A stretch of DNA of 64,000 bases from CAZXIC01 sp964640195. Lineage in GTDB: Archaea; Iainarchaeota; Iainarchaeia; Iainarchaeales; GCA-2688035. Positions 21,542 through 29,631 of this stretch are shown one piece after another. The notes under the pieces were generated by a model. It saw only the letters and a list, made by a program, of their open reading frames with translations, had not been told where the DNA came from and searched no databases. The translations under genes were made by a program, and so were the position numbers. Each line of letters starts with the position of its first letter. The first letter of the stretch is position 1. Where the stretch lies: contig CAZXIC010000004.1 in the NCBI GenBank assembly GCA_964640195.1, forward strand, positions 24,157 through 88,156, in the 5' to 3' direction.

Positions 21542-23071
21542 TCAGGGTTGTTTCTTCTTTTTATCCCTATAGTCTTCAATCGCCCTGCGCAGGCCGTCCA
21601 TTGCAAGCACGCTGCAGTGCATTTTCTGCGGCGGCAGGCCGTCAAGCTCTTTTGCGATTTTCTCCTTGTTTATCTTGAGCGCCTCTTCCAGAGTCATTCC
21701 TTTAACCATCTCAGTCAGTCTGCTGCTTGTTGCGATAGCTGCAACGCAGCCAAAAGTTTTAACCTTGATATCCCTGATTATTTCCTCACCTTTCCTGTTC
21801 TTCACGACCTTTATATAAACCCGCATCAAGTCGCCGCAATTGTGAACCGCAAGCGATTCCGTAACGAAACTTTTCGAGTTTTCAATTTCTAGATTGCACA
21901 CTTTACCAGAGTAGTGACCTTTTCCAATATGTGTTATTGGAATGAAAAGATGGTTTCCAGCAAACCACGAGTCGGTTGCAGGGGGTTTCTTAAAAATTAA
22001 GCATACGCCCAATATGTCTGCAAGATTTTTCATGCTATTTCGTTCCCCTACATGAATTCTGTATGCTTTCCTGTGTTTTGTCCCATCTTTGGAGGTTTTA
22101 GCTTGCTCTTCGTAGACAGAAGGGATTATTCTTTGTCTTAACAAGAGGGTCTTTATCTGTTGTGCCATCTGGTAGGAGATTGTCGAGTAGCCTGCTCTAG
22201 GAATTTTTTTATTAACAAAACCGTCCCCTTTCCACAACCCCCAGATTAGGCTTTTTTGTTTCTCGACTGGCAAGAGCATCATCCAGTGAGGAATTTTCTT
22301 ATCCGCAGCCCCCTTTCCAAAAAGTGATTTGAATAACCTGACAATAAACACGTTATTTATTTTTACGTATGCTGTTTTCCTCTCCCTTAGAATTGTCTTC
22401 TTGGCTTCTACTCCAAATACTTTTTTAACTATCCTCTCCACGTCTTCTATCAAATCAGTTTCAGATGAATTAAACGTCAGCCCCATGTAGACTTTAGTTG
22501 TTTTATCTGTTAAATGACCCTCAGCCAAGTAATACCCGCATAGTCTCAAAAAATCTTCGTCCACTGAAATTTTTTCTGGAACCTGCTTACTTTTATAATC
22601 CCATTTTTTCTTTTTACTAGGGACATCAATAAATTCTCTATCTTTTTCTTCAACCGCTACTGGATAAACCGCAAGGTCATGCTTACGAAGCTCATGTGCA
22701 TGACACCATGCAGTTGGCAGTGTTTTCTTTCCTTTTGCAAAGAGATATTTCCCTCTTTGTGGCACCTTCACTGCCAGAACCTCGTGTCCTGGCGTTAGGT
22801 ATGTTACACCCAACTTGGTCTTGATTCTAATTATTTCGCCAGTGTATTTTCTAGAAATTGCCCTTTTTATTTGGTTGTAGTGCCCCTGATGCCCCAATAC
22901 TTTTTCACATACATTAAGAGAGTCGATTGACCTGAATTCATCATTCGCATGAATCATTGAGCCCGGCGGCAAGCAAACAGGATTTCCAACTTTGCCCAAC
23001 CCGTCAGGGTTTTGCATTTCCCCGATGTTATGGGGCTGTCTAAACTCTTTCATCACCTTGTCAGAATACAT
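21542..23071 (-). CDS. iscU: Fe-S scaffold protein IscU interrupted by an intein
   Basis: IscU receives sulfur from IscS and builds [2Fe-2S] clusters. The extein parts are residues 1-32 (SDKVMKEFRQPHNIGEM, KVGNPV) and 412-509 (CGDLMRV, KTFGCVAAIATSS, MHCSVLAMDG). Spliced together they read NPV-CGD and give a 130-residue IscU with all three cluster cysteines and the partner Asp. Residues 33-411 are the intein. The first ligand cysteine is the +1 residue of the C-extein, so a functional scaffold needs splicing. The gene lies 14 bp after iscS in the same direction. Confidence 0.92.
   Translation of the reverse strand: MYSDKVMKEFRQPHNIGEMQNPDGLGKVGNPVCLPPGSMIHANDEFRSIDSLNVCEKVLGHQGHYNQIKRAISRKYTGEIIRIKTKLGVTYLTPGHEVLAVKVPQRGKYLFAKGKKTLPTAWCHAHELRKHDLAVYPVAVEEKDREFIDVPSKKKKWDYKSKQVPEKISVDEDFLRLCGYYLAEGHLTDKTTKVYMGLTFNSSETDLIEDVERIVKKVFGVEAKKTILRERKTAYVKINNVFIVRLFKSLFGKGAADKKIPHWMMLLPVEKQKSLIWGLWKGDGFVNKKIPRAGYSTISYQMAQQIKTLLLRQRIIPSVYEEQAKTSKDGTKHRKAYRIHVGERNSMKNLADILGVCLIFKKPPATDSWFAGNHLFIPITHIGKGHYSGKVCNLEIENSKSFVTESLAVHNCGDLMRVYIKVVKNRKGEEIIRDIKVKTFGCVAAIATSSRLTEMVKGMTLEEALKINKEKIAKELDGLPPQKMHCSVLAMDGLRRAIEDYRDKKKKQP
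21839..22975 (-). mobile_element. intein with LAGLIDADG endonuclease domain in IscU
   Basis: A 379-residue insertion. Block A begins CLPPGSMIHANDE (Cys1 nucleophile); block B is near YLTPGHEVLAV (the TxxH-like TPGH). The endonuclease domain has two LAGLIDADG-type helices, LRLCGYYLAEGHL and LIWGLWKGDGFV. Block F/G ends with VCNLEIENSKSFVTESLAVHN, closing on the penultimate His and last Asn, followed by the +1 Cys. All residues needed for splicing seem intact. The intein has AT-richer codons than the extein, consistent with acquisition. Confidence 0.93.
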
Positions 23072-23085
23072 TTTCCTGCACCTTC

Positions 23086-24333
23086 CTAACGCCTGTGCCC
23101 ATGCGTATGCTCCACTTCCTGCTCAAACCCGCTGATGTCAATGCCCTTCCGCAGCGGGCTAATTTCCCTCAGCTTTTGCACAATTCTTGGCAGCACTTCC
23201 AGAACATATTCAATGTCTTTTGCAGTAGTGCCCCTGCCCAGCGTAAAACGCAGGCTGCCGTGGCACTTTACGTGCGGCAAACCGATTGCCCTGAGAACGT
23301 GGCTCGGTTCAAGCGAACGCGTTGAGCAAGCGCTGCCTGTCGAAGCGGCAATCCCCCTGTCGCTGAGCATCAAGACCATGCTCTCGCCTTCAACAAAATC
23401 AAAGCCGAGGTTCGCGTTGCCGGGCAGCCTTGGTTCTCTTGCACCATTCAGCCAGCTGTTCCCAATCTGCAGGGAACCTTTCACCAGCCTGTCCCTCAGC
23501 CTTCTCTCCCGTATGCTCTCAGCCTTCATTTCCCTGGCAGCGAGTTTCAGCGCTTCCGCCATTCCGACAATCCCTGCAACGTTTTCCGTGCCGCTCCTCA
23601 ATCCTCTTTCATGGCCGCCGCCAAACGCAATCGGCTCAATTTTTACATCCGCCCTCTTGTACAAAAACCCAATGCCTTTCGGGCCGTAAAACTTGTGCGC
23701 TGAAGCGCTGAGCAAGTCAACCTTCATCTTTTCAACGTCAACCGGCAGCTTTCCAACAGCCTGCACCGCATCCGAATGGAAATAAACGCCCTTCTTCCTG
23801 CACAGCCTGCCGATATCCTTAACGGGCTGGATTGTCCCGATTTCGTTGTTTGCATGCATTATGCTTACCAGAACAGTTTCGCTGTTGATTGCTTTCTCCA
23901 CGCCTGGCAATTCAACCAACCCTGATTTCGTTACCGGCAGAAATTCAGCAGAAAAGCCCTGCTTCCGCAGCTGCTCTGCGGGATGCAGCACAGCATGGTG
24001 CTCTATGGCGCTTGTAACCAGCTTATCCCCCTTTTTCCTGTTTGCATGCATAACTCCCTGCAGCGCAATGTTGTCTGATTCAGTGCCTCCAGAGGTGAAG
24101 TATATCTCCTCTGGCTTTGCATTAATTGCTTTTGCAATGCAATCCCTCGCTTTCTCAATTGCTTCCCTCGCCTCCAGCCCAAAAGAGTGAAGGCTGCTTG
24201 CATTGCCGAACTTCTCGCTGAAATACGGCTGCATTGCTTTAAGCGCTTTCCTATCAAGCGGCGTTGTCGCAGCATGGTCAAGGTAAATCCTGCCCTTCAC
24301 ATTGCCGCCTCTTTTCACTGCTTTTTTACTCAC
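23086..24333 (-). CDS. iscS: cysteine desulfurase IscS/NifS
   Basis: A PLP enzyme that takes sulfur from cysteine for Fe-S clusters and tRNA thiolation. 415 residues from a GTG at 24333. Motifs: YLDHAATTPLD, TSGGTESDN, the PLP-binding lysine in SASAHKFYGPKG (about residue 214) and the catalytic cysteine in STGSACSTRS (about 336). The C-terminus is His-rich (EHTHGHRR). GTG was preferred to the ATG at 24351 because GGAGGTG lies 6 bp before it and the TAG of the regulator overlaps it (TAGTG). It lies in an operon regulator-iscS-iscU. Confidence 0.93.
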   Translation of the reverse strand: MSKKAVKRGGNVKGRIYLDHAATTPLDRKALKAMQPYFSEKFGNASSLHSFGLEAREAIEKARDCIAKAINAKPEEIYFTSGGTESDNIALQGVMHANRKKGDKLVTSAIEHHAVLHPAEQLRKQGFSAEFLPVTKSGLVELPGVEKAINSETVLVSIMHANNEIGTIQPVKDIGRLCRKKGVYFHSDAVQAVGKLPVDVEKMKVDLLSASAHKFYGPKGIGFLYKRADVKIEPIAFGGGHERGLRSGTENVAGIVGMAEALKLAAREMKAESIRERRLRDRLVKGSLQIGNSWLNGAREPRLPGNANLGFDFVEGESMVLMLSDRGIAASTGSACSTRSLEPSHVLRAIGLPHVKCHGSLRFTLGRGTTAKDIEYVLEVLPRIVQKLREISPLRKGIDISGFEQEVEHTHGHRR

Positions 24334-24653
24334 TACCCGCACCTCCAGCATTTGCAGCCGTGCTCGTTGTAGTGCTCCTCCAGCGATTCAAACAGGTTTT
24401 TCCCCTTTGCCTCCTTCAGGAGTGTTTTCTTCAATGAGTAAACTATCTTCTTTCCATCCCTGCTTGATTCAACGAAATTGCATTTCCTCAGCGCTGCAAG
24501 GCTGTGGCTTACCTTGCTCTGCTCCTCGCCAAGCTGCCGCGCAATCTCTGAAACGCCCCTGGGCTTTCCTTTCAGAAGCTGTATTATGGAAATCCTCAGG
24601 GGGTTTCCAAGAACCTCAAGGCAGCAGTGGTAAGGGATTGAACCATGCTTCAT
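24333..24653 (-). CDS. ArsR-type winged-helix regulator with C-terminal cysteine cluster
   Basis: 106 residues. The winged helix is clear: CCLEVLGNPLRISIIQLLKG, then the recognition part GVSEIARQLGEEQSKVSHSLAALRKCNFVESSRDGKKIVYSL. The C-terminus reads HNEHGCKCWRCG-like with three closely spaced cysteines (C-x-C-x-x-C) plus histidines, and two more cysteines lie at about residues 10-11. This suits metal or Fe-S binding. Placed directly before iscS and iscU, it is a plausible Fe-S status sensor, a role played by IscR in bacteria; that role is inferred. The TATA region lies in AT-rich sequence at 24660-24685. Confidence 0.85.
   Translation of the reverse strand: MKHGSIPYHCCLEVLGNPLRISIIQLLKGKPRGVSEIARQLGEEQSKVSHSLAALRKCNFVESSRDGKKIVYSLKKTLLKEAKGKNLFESLEEHYNEHGCKCWRCG
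24340..24346 (-). promoter_or_regulatory. ribosome binding site that decides the iscS start
   Basis: GGAGGTG on the minus strand, 6 bases before the GTG at 24333, inside the last codons of the upstream regulator. It indicates translational coupling and makes the upstream ATG at 24351 less likely. Confidence 0.6.
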
Positions 24654-24687
24654 ATGAAATAGAATTCATGCCTTGTTTTTAAAAGGC

Positions 24688-25059
24688 TTACGGCATGTGC
24701 CGCCTGCGCCGTTGCCGGGCGATAGTTGCACCAGCCTTCCGTTTTTGAAGTTGTTTTCCCATCGGGAAGTTAAAACCCGTACCTGGTTCATCCAAAAGGC
24801 CTTGCAATAATCGCGAAATGCGACTATGGCCTAAGCCCGGTGCGGCTTTTTTCCTAATAACAGCCTCAGTAAACTCCTTCAGGCTACCGCACATTGGAAA
24901 GCCCGGCCAGTTATCTTGGCTTAATCGACGCAGGTTTATTTTTGCCTGCGCGATTAACGCTCTCGTTCTGGTTTGCGGTCCCTTTGGTCCAACAAGACCC
25001 TCTCTCGCCGGAGCGCTCTTGCCACTCAGACCCATCCTAGTAGTGCCCTTTTCACCCAT
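24688..25059 (-). CDS. hypothetical basic protein
   Basis: 123 residues with many R, K and G, ending RQRRRRHMP. It has no recognised fold. Its ATG sits inside the string CATGTGCTCGCC, which recurs in the intergenic palindromic repeat family. Codon use is less typical than in neighbours, so it may be a non-coding or recently arisen ORF. The gap on the iscS side holds only AT-rich promoter sequence. Confidence 0.35.
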   Translation of the reverse strand: MGEKGTTRMGLSGKSAPAREGLVGPKGPQTRTRALIAQAKINLRRLSQDNWPGFPMCGSLKEFTEAVIRKKAAPGLGHSRISRLLQGLLDEPGTGFNFPMGKQLQKRKAGATIARQRRRRHMP

Positions 25060-25084
25060 GTGCTCGCCTTCTTTTTTTCACAGC

Positions 25085-25411
25085 TTATCCCACTATTTCT
25101 TTCAGCTGCAGGCTCTTTGTAACCCCGTCGTTTCCCCACAAGTATGTAAAGTCCACTGGCTCGAGCCTGCCAACCCAGACCTGCCTGTTTCCAGGATGCT
25201 CGTGCCCCTTCAGCGTGAAAAGGGGGTTGAATTCGACCAGTGCCTTGTTCCCGTCACAGCGGAGCAGCCTGAAAACATGCCCTTCCTTGTCCTCCAGGCT
25301 GTCAAAATGCTGCCCCTCGCCCACGGTTACCTCGCTGTTTGAAACAGTGCTGCTGAACGGCGGCTCCCACCTGTGGATAACGCTCTTCAGAACGAAAACT
25401 GCTTTCGGCAA
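25085..25411 (-). CDS. small protein with FKBP insert-like sequence, unknown
   Basis: 108 residues if started at the TTG at 25411, chosen because a minus-strand TATA-like CTATTTAAATC lies at about 25440-25450, which makes an ATG at 25489 untranscribed. The middle (FDSLEDKEGHVFRLLRCDGNKALVEFNPLFTLKG) is loosely similar to the flap-insert region of SlyD-type FKBPs (D-x-NHPLAG), but catalytic FKBP residues are not evident. The C-terminus is acidic to neutral. Function unknown. Confidence 0.5.
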   Translation of the reverse strand: MPKAVFVLKSVIHRWEPPFSSTVSNSEVTVGEGQHFDSLEDKEGHVFRLLRCDGNKALVEFNPLFTLKGHEHPGNRQVWVGRLEPVDFTYLWGNDGVTKSLQLKEIVG

Positions 25412-25503
25412 AAAAGCACCTGTAGGAAATAAGCTGGCGGGATTTAAATAGTTTTCTGTTTGAAAAGAGCAAACCTTATTAATTTCCAATCAACCCTTAC
25501 TTT

Positions 25504-26238
25504 ATGGCTTACAGGAAAAGCCCAGCTGAGCAGTTCCTGCTTTTAATTACGTTGGAGTGTGGCCATAACTGCCCTGACTGCCTTTATGCAGAGGTTCTCG
25601 GGCAGGGGCACATGCCCTTTAAAATGGTTAAGGAAAAAATAGCCCCCCATATCAAAACAGGGCACCATGTTACTGTTGCAGGCGGAGAGCCAACTATCCA
25701 CCCAAACTACTGGAGGATAATCAAAGTTCTTGCAAGCAAGAAACCGGAGTACCTGCAGGTTATAACAAACGGTGTTTCATTTTCAAACAGCAAAATGCAA
25801 GCAACTGAATTCGCATCCCGTTTGGACAAAATGGCGGCTGTAACTCATACGCCACTACTTATCCGTGTTTCAGTTGACGATTTCCATGCAAAAAGGCTCA
25901 AAGGCGGCGAGGTTGAGATGGCGAGAAGGGTCAAGGTTATCAGGGGTGCATTTAAAAAAGCCCATCATGTAGGGCTGTCTTTTTGCGCGGGATTAAAGAG
26001 GCGGCAAAGCGGCACAGCCCTAATAAAAAAATACCACTTACCGAGAGAGGCAACAGATTTTTTCCTATGGCAGAGAGGCAGATTTAAACAGGCTGGGACA
26101 GAACAAAAGATGGTAATAACCCCAAAAGGGGTTGTTTACTCAACTGAGCAAAAGATGCTTCTGAGGCAGGATGCTCTCGGGCGCTTGAGGGGGAAGACCT
26201 CTTTAGGACGCATTGTTAGGAAGAGAAGAGGCCGCTGA
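25504..26238 (+). CDS. radical SAM domain protein
   Basis: 244 residues. The 4Fe-4S/SAM motif is LECGHNCPDCLYAE (CxxxCxxC, about 18-25), followed by AGGEPTIHPNYW (the GGEP motif near 60) and ITNGVSF. This is a minimal radical SAM barrel with a basic C-terminus and no clear auxiliary cluster. The substrate is unknown; it could be a peptide or RNA modifier. A TATA-like ATTTAAATAG is shared with the divergent gene upstream. It depends on the Fe-S assembly genes nearby in principle. Confidence 0.88.
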   Translation: MAYRKSPAEQFLLLITLECGHNCPDCLYAEVLGQGHMPFKMVKEKIAPHIKTGHHVTVAGGEPTIHPNYWRIIKVLASKKPEYLQVITNGVSFSNSKMQATEFASRLDKMAAVTHTPLLIRVSVDDFHAKRLKGGEVEMARRVKVIRGAFKKAHHVGLSFCAGLKRRQSGTALIKKYHLPREATDFFLWQRGRFKQAGTEQKMVITPKGVVYSTEQKMLLRQDALGRLRGKTSLGRIVRKRRGR

Positions 26239-26306
26239 CATGTTTTCACCGGAACACCACTCTAGCGGCAGCTTTTTAAATGCCCTATTTTCCTTATTTT
26301 ACCAGA

Positions 26307-27407
26307 ATGCACCTGCACCAGGTAATCAGCGAGGCAGTGGACAATGTTGCTGCGGCGGACGAGAGGAGGAAAGGGATTGCGCGGCAGCTGCTGCCCTTGT
26401 GCAGCCAGAGCCTAACTGAACTGGAAAGCCGTGAGCTTTTGGAGGAAAAGCTCGTTTCTCCCATGCAAAGGGCTGAACTGGATTGCAGCATCGCAGGAGT
26501 TGACTCGGGATTTGTTGGAAAGGACCTGCTTGCACTGGACCTTGTCCTAGTGAGGGCACTCGGAGTTGTGTTCAGCTACAAAAAGGGAAAGGTTGCAAAG
26601 GCAGAATATTTCCCGAACCATTACAGTTTCCCACAACCCAGCCTGAGCAGCGGCAGCCTTGAGTTTGACGAGTTCCAGTGCAGCAAAAGCATCCAGCGCT
26701 TGCTGATGGAGGTTGGAACAGCAAAAGAGGTGATTGAACGTTTCAGCCCAAGCTACTGCTTTCTGGACGGCAGCATCGTTCCTCAATACGCTGACAAGCC
26801 GAGGAAAGACAGCAAAATCAAAAGCGCCTACCGCAGGCTGCTTGTGCAGTTCCAGTCATTGTATGCAGCAGCGGAGAAGAACAGCTGCGAGCTTGTTGCC
26901 TGCGTTGAGGACAGCAGGGGAAGCAGGTTCAGGGCAATTCTGCAGCGTGAACTGCTGCCAGGCAACGCCAGTTTGGCCGCGGAGCTGGACGACTGCTACG
27001 ATGCGATTCTCCTTGATTACCTGCTCAAGCCAGGGCAGAGAAGCATGGCTTTTGCTTACACCGGCAGCATTAAGGAGCACCCTATCCTAATGGACTTTGA
27101 TGAAAGCTGGGCAAAGGCAGTGCACGCTTTTTACATCAAGCCAGTTGCATTTGACAGGCCTTTGCGGGTTGAATTTCTGCATCAGAACGGAAAATCCGGC
27201 TTGCGGCAGCACGCTGACCAAACCGCCTCGATTGTTTTTGCGCAGAGCTGCATGCACAGGGAATACGCGTATCCAGCGATTCTTATTGAGGCAGACCTGC
27301 ACGCAAGGCTTTCCCCAAAGGAAATTGAGATTGTCTACGACAAGATTTTAAACAAGTTGGGCAAGGGATTTAAATTGCGCCTGAGGCGTGATAACAGGCC
27401 GTTTTAG
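26307..27407 (+). CDS. nurA: NurA 5'-3' nuclease
   Basis: NurA works with HerA, Rad50 and Mre11 in end resection. 366 residues from the ATG at 26307; the in-frame ATG at 26280 lies inside the TATA-like TTTTTAAATG and is unlikely. Family acidic motifs are present: IAGVDSGFVG (catalytic Asp, near 62), FLDGSIVP (near 155) and VACVEDSRGSRFR (near 200), and a C-terminal HRDYAYP-like HREYAYPAILIEADLHAR. It is followed by a zinc-ribbon gene and herA in the same direction. Confidence 0.9.
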   Translation: MHLHQVISEAVDNVAAADERRKGIARQLLPLCSQSLTELESRELLEEKLVSPMQRAELDCSIAGVDSGFVGKDLLALDLVLVRALGVVFSYKKGKVAKAEYFPNHYSFPQPSLSSGSLEFDEFQCSKSIQRLLMEVGTAKEVIERFSPSYCFLDGSIVPQYADKPRKDSKIKSAYRRLLVQFQSLYAAAEKNSCELVACVEDSRGSRFRAILQRELLPGNASLAAELDDCYDAILLDYLLKPGQRSMAFAYTGSIKEHPILMDFDESWAKAVHAFYIKPVAFDRPLRVEFLHQNGKSGLRQHADQTASIVFAQSCMHREYAYPAILIEADLHARLSPKEIEIVYDKILNKLGKGFKLRLRRDNRPF

Positions 27408-27416
27408 GTGATGTAA

Positions 27417-27599
27417 ATGGGAAAAAATGAAAAGCAGTTGCTTGTCTGCCCCCAGTGCGGCAGCACTGACATGCGCTGGCTGCTCGGCGGAAAGCTCGGC
27501 GACCAGTACAAATGCGGAAAGTGCAACTACCAGGGGATTGCCTTGAGGGGCAGCGCAAAGTTCATAAGGGAACTAAAGGAAAAGAAAAAAGCGGATTGA
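27417..27599 (+). CDS. zinc-ribbon protein between nurA and herA
   Basis: 60 residues with two CxxC knuckles (CPQCGS near 11 and YKCGKCNY near 32), separated by a short hairpin, and a basic C-terminal helix (IRELKEKKKAD). Similar small zinc ribbons are common in archaeal repair and transcription operons. It begins 10 bp after nurA and ends 7 bp before herA, so the three are likely one operon. Its target is unknown. Confidence 0.8.
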   Translation: MGKNEKQLLVCPQCGSTDMRWLLGGKLGDQYKCGKCNYQGIALRGSAKFIRELKEKKKAD

Positions 27600-27605
27600 C
27601 AGCAA

Positions 27606-29150
27606 ATGCCTGAGGAAAAGGAAATCGGGACTGTGATAAGTACTGCAGAGAGCCCGAGCCCGGGCAGCGTTGACTTTGTCGTGAGCAAGGGAACTGTTCA
27701 CAGGGGGCAGTTTGTTGAATTCCCCTGCAGCGATGGAACAATGATTGCGCTTGTGAACGACGTTTTCAAGACAAACCGCTACTTTGAAAGGGCGGATTCA
27801 GTGAAGGAATTTGAGAGCAACGGCTCGGCTTTGTTTGAGCAGTTTCCCACAGCAGAGTGGGAGTACCTTGTCGCAAAAACCAAGCCGCTGGGTGTGTTTG
27901 CTGCTGACGGCAGCACCAAGAGGCCGACTTTTCCACCTTCGCCTGGAACAAGGGTCAAAACCGCGTCATCTGAATCGCTTGAAAGATTCCTGAATTTCGA
28001 CAAGGAAGCTGGGCTGCATTTGGGCGAAATAGAGCACCACTCGCTTCCCGTAAAGCTGAACATGTCAGCGCTGCTAAAAAAGCACCTCGCAATTTTGGCA
28101 CTGTCTGGCGCCGGAAAGAGCTACCTGGTTTCTGTCCTACTTGAGGAACTGCTTGACAGGAAAAAACTACACGGCAGAATTGCAACCGTTGTTTTGGACC
28201 CGCACGGCGAATACAGCAGTTTTGCAGAGCCTGTGAAAGGGAAAGGGCACAGAGATTACAGCAGCAAAACAAAGATGGTGAGAGCGAGGGACATCCAAAT
28301 TGGCGTGCCAAAGCTGAGTATCGGCATTGTTGCAGGAATCATCCCTGGATTGAGCGGGCCGCAGAAGCGCGACCTCAGCAGGGCAATGAACAGGCTAAAG
28401 CAGGAAATGAGGCAGGGCGTCGGGCCTTTTGATTTAAACGACTTGAGGGATGCAGTCGCATCTGATGAAAGCATTAAGGAAAACAGCAAGGCGCCCCTGA
28501 TTGGTTGGATTGACAGCCTGCGGGGAATGCACCTGTTTGCCAAGACAGACAATCCAAGCATTGCCGATTTGATAAAGCCAGGGCAGCTTACGGTAATCGA
28601 TTTAAGTGACCTGGTTGATTTAAGGAAGAAGCAGATTATTGTCAGCTATTTCGCCCAGAGGCTGTTTTATGAGAGAAGGAACAAGAGTGTTCCGCCTTTC
28701 CTGCTTGTTCTGGAGGAAGCTCATCAATTCACCCCAGAGCGGGTTGCGGCAGAAACCGCTATTTCAAGGGGCATTATCAGGACAATCGCAAGGGAAGGCA
28801 GGAAGTTCGGCGCTTCCCTTTGCTTGGTGAGCCAGAGGCCTGTGCAGCTTGACACAACCGCCCTGAGCCAGTGCAACACCCATATAATTTTACGTATCAC
28901 AAACCCATACGATTTGAAGCATGTCGGTGAGAGCAGCGAGGGGCTTGACAGCAAAAGCCTGGACATGATTACTTCCCTGCGCGTTGGGGAAGCCCTCATA
29001 GTTGGCGAGGCAACCTGCTTCCCTGTTTTCTTCAAGGTGAGGAAGCGCAGGAGCATGGAAAGCAGGCACGAGATTCCGCTGGAGGAGGCTGCCCTGCGGT
29101 TCGAGGAGGGGAAAGAGAAAAAAGACAGCGAGACAGAGCAATTGCTGTAG
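27606..29150 (+). CDS. herA: HerA hexameric DNA-pumping ATPase
   Basis: 514 residues. An N-terminal HAS barrel (about 1-110) precedes the FtsK/VirB4-like ATPase: P-loop ALSGAGKSYLVSVLLEE (168-172 GAGKS), the arginine- and acid-rich VVLDPHGEYS near 200, Walker B PPFLLVLEEAHQF (near 370) and the sensor region LVSQRPVQLD (near 405). HerA drives DNA through the NurA dimer during resection. The neighbours fit the standard herA-nurA-rad50 group; mre11 is not in the window. Confidence 0.95.
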   Translation: MPEEKEIGTVISTAESPSPGSVDFVVSKGTVHRGQFVEFPCSDGTMIALVNDVFKTNRYFERADSVKEFESNGSALFEQFPTAEWEYLVAKTKPLGVFAADGSTKRPTFPPSPGTRVKTASSESLERFLNFDKEAGLHLGEIEHHSLPVKLNMSALLKKHLAILALSGAGKSYLVSVLLEELLDRKKLHGRIATVVLDPHGEYSSFAEPVKGKGHRDYSSKTKMVRARDIQIGVPKLSIGIVAGIIPGLSGPQKRDLSRAMNRLKQEMRQGVGPFDLNDLRDAVASDESIKENSKAPLIGWIDSLRGMHLFAKTDNPSIADLIKPGQLTVIDLSDLVDLRKKQIIVSYFAQRLFYERRNKSVPPFLLVLEEAHQFTPERVAAETAISRGIIRTIAREGRKFGASLCLVSQRPVQLDTTALSQCNTHIILRITNPYDLKHVGESSEGLDSKSLDMITSLRVGEALIVGEATCFPVFFKVRKRRSMESRHEIPLEEAALRFEEGKEKKDSETEQLL

Positions 29151-29263
29151 TTTTTAAAAAATTTCAACAATTTCAGAAATTTTTTTCATTTTTGAATTGT
29201 TTTTTCCAAAAATTGCGATTTTCAGCGAAAATTTTTTAAATAACTTAAGCGTTTATTGTAACA

Positions 29264-29569
29264 ATGCCTTTAGGCCGCCTTGTTGCTGCAGCAAAGAGCA
29301 ATACGCCAACTATCAATCCGAGAAAAACCCTAATGAATTTCATTGACGGCGATAAGCAGCCTGAGAAAAAGCCAAAGGCGGAGCAGCAGCCCAGCTGGCA
29401 GCAGTGCAAGTACATAAAGGACGCTGAAGGCAAAGCTGTTTGCACGCAGTACATGAGCAACTGCGCAAAGGAAAAATGCAAGCAGCGCTACATGCAGAGC
29501 GATTTCTTCTCTTACAGGAAATACCTCAAGAAAGAGGTCAAGAAAGCGGAACCAGTGAAAGGGCAATAA
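29264..29569 (+). CDS. small cysteine-containing basic protein, unknown
   Basis: 101 residues. Four cysteines in a short span (WQQCKYIKD, AVCTQYM, NCAKEKCKQ) may form a zinc-binding or helical Cys-motif resembling mitochondrial CHCH-type spacing, but that comparison is weak. K/E/Q rich, basic end. The 113-bp gap upstream is nearly pure A/T with poly-T tracts and a TATA-like TTTTTTAAATAAC about 25 bp before the ATG. Confidence 0.6.
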   Translation: MPLGRLVAAAKSNTPTINPRKTLMNFIDGDKQPEKKPKAEQQPSWQQCKYIKDAEGKAVCTQYMSNCAKEKCKQRYMQSDFFSYRKYLKKEVKKAEPVKGQ

Positions 29570-29631
29570 ACAGCGGAAGTGCACTCTCTTTCTCCCTTGT
29601 TTAAATAGCCAAAAAGCGGTTTTTTATCAGA

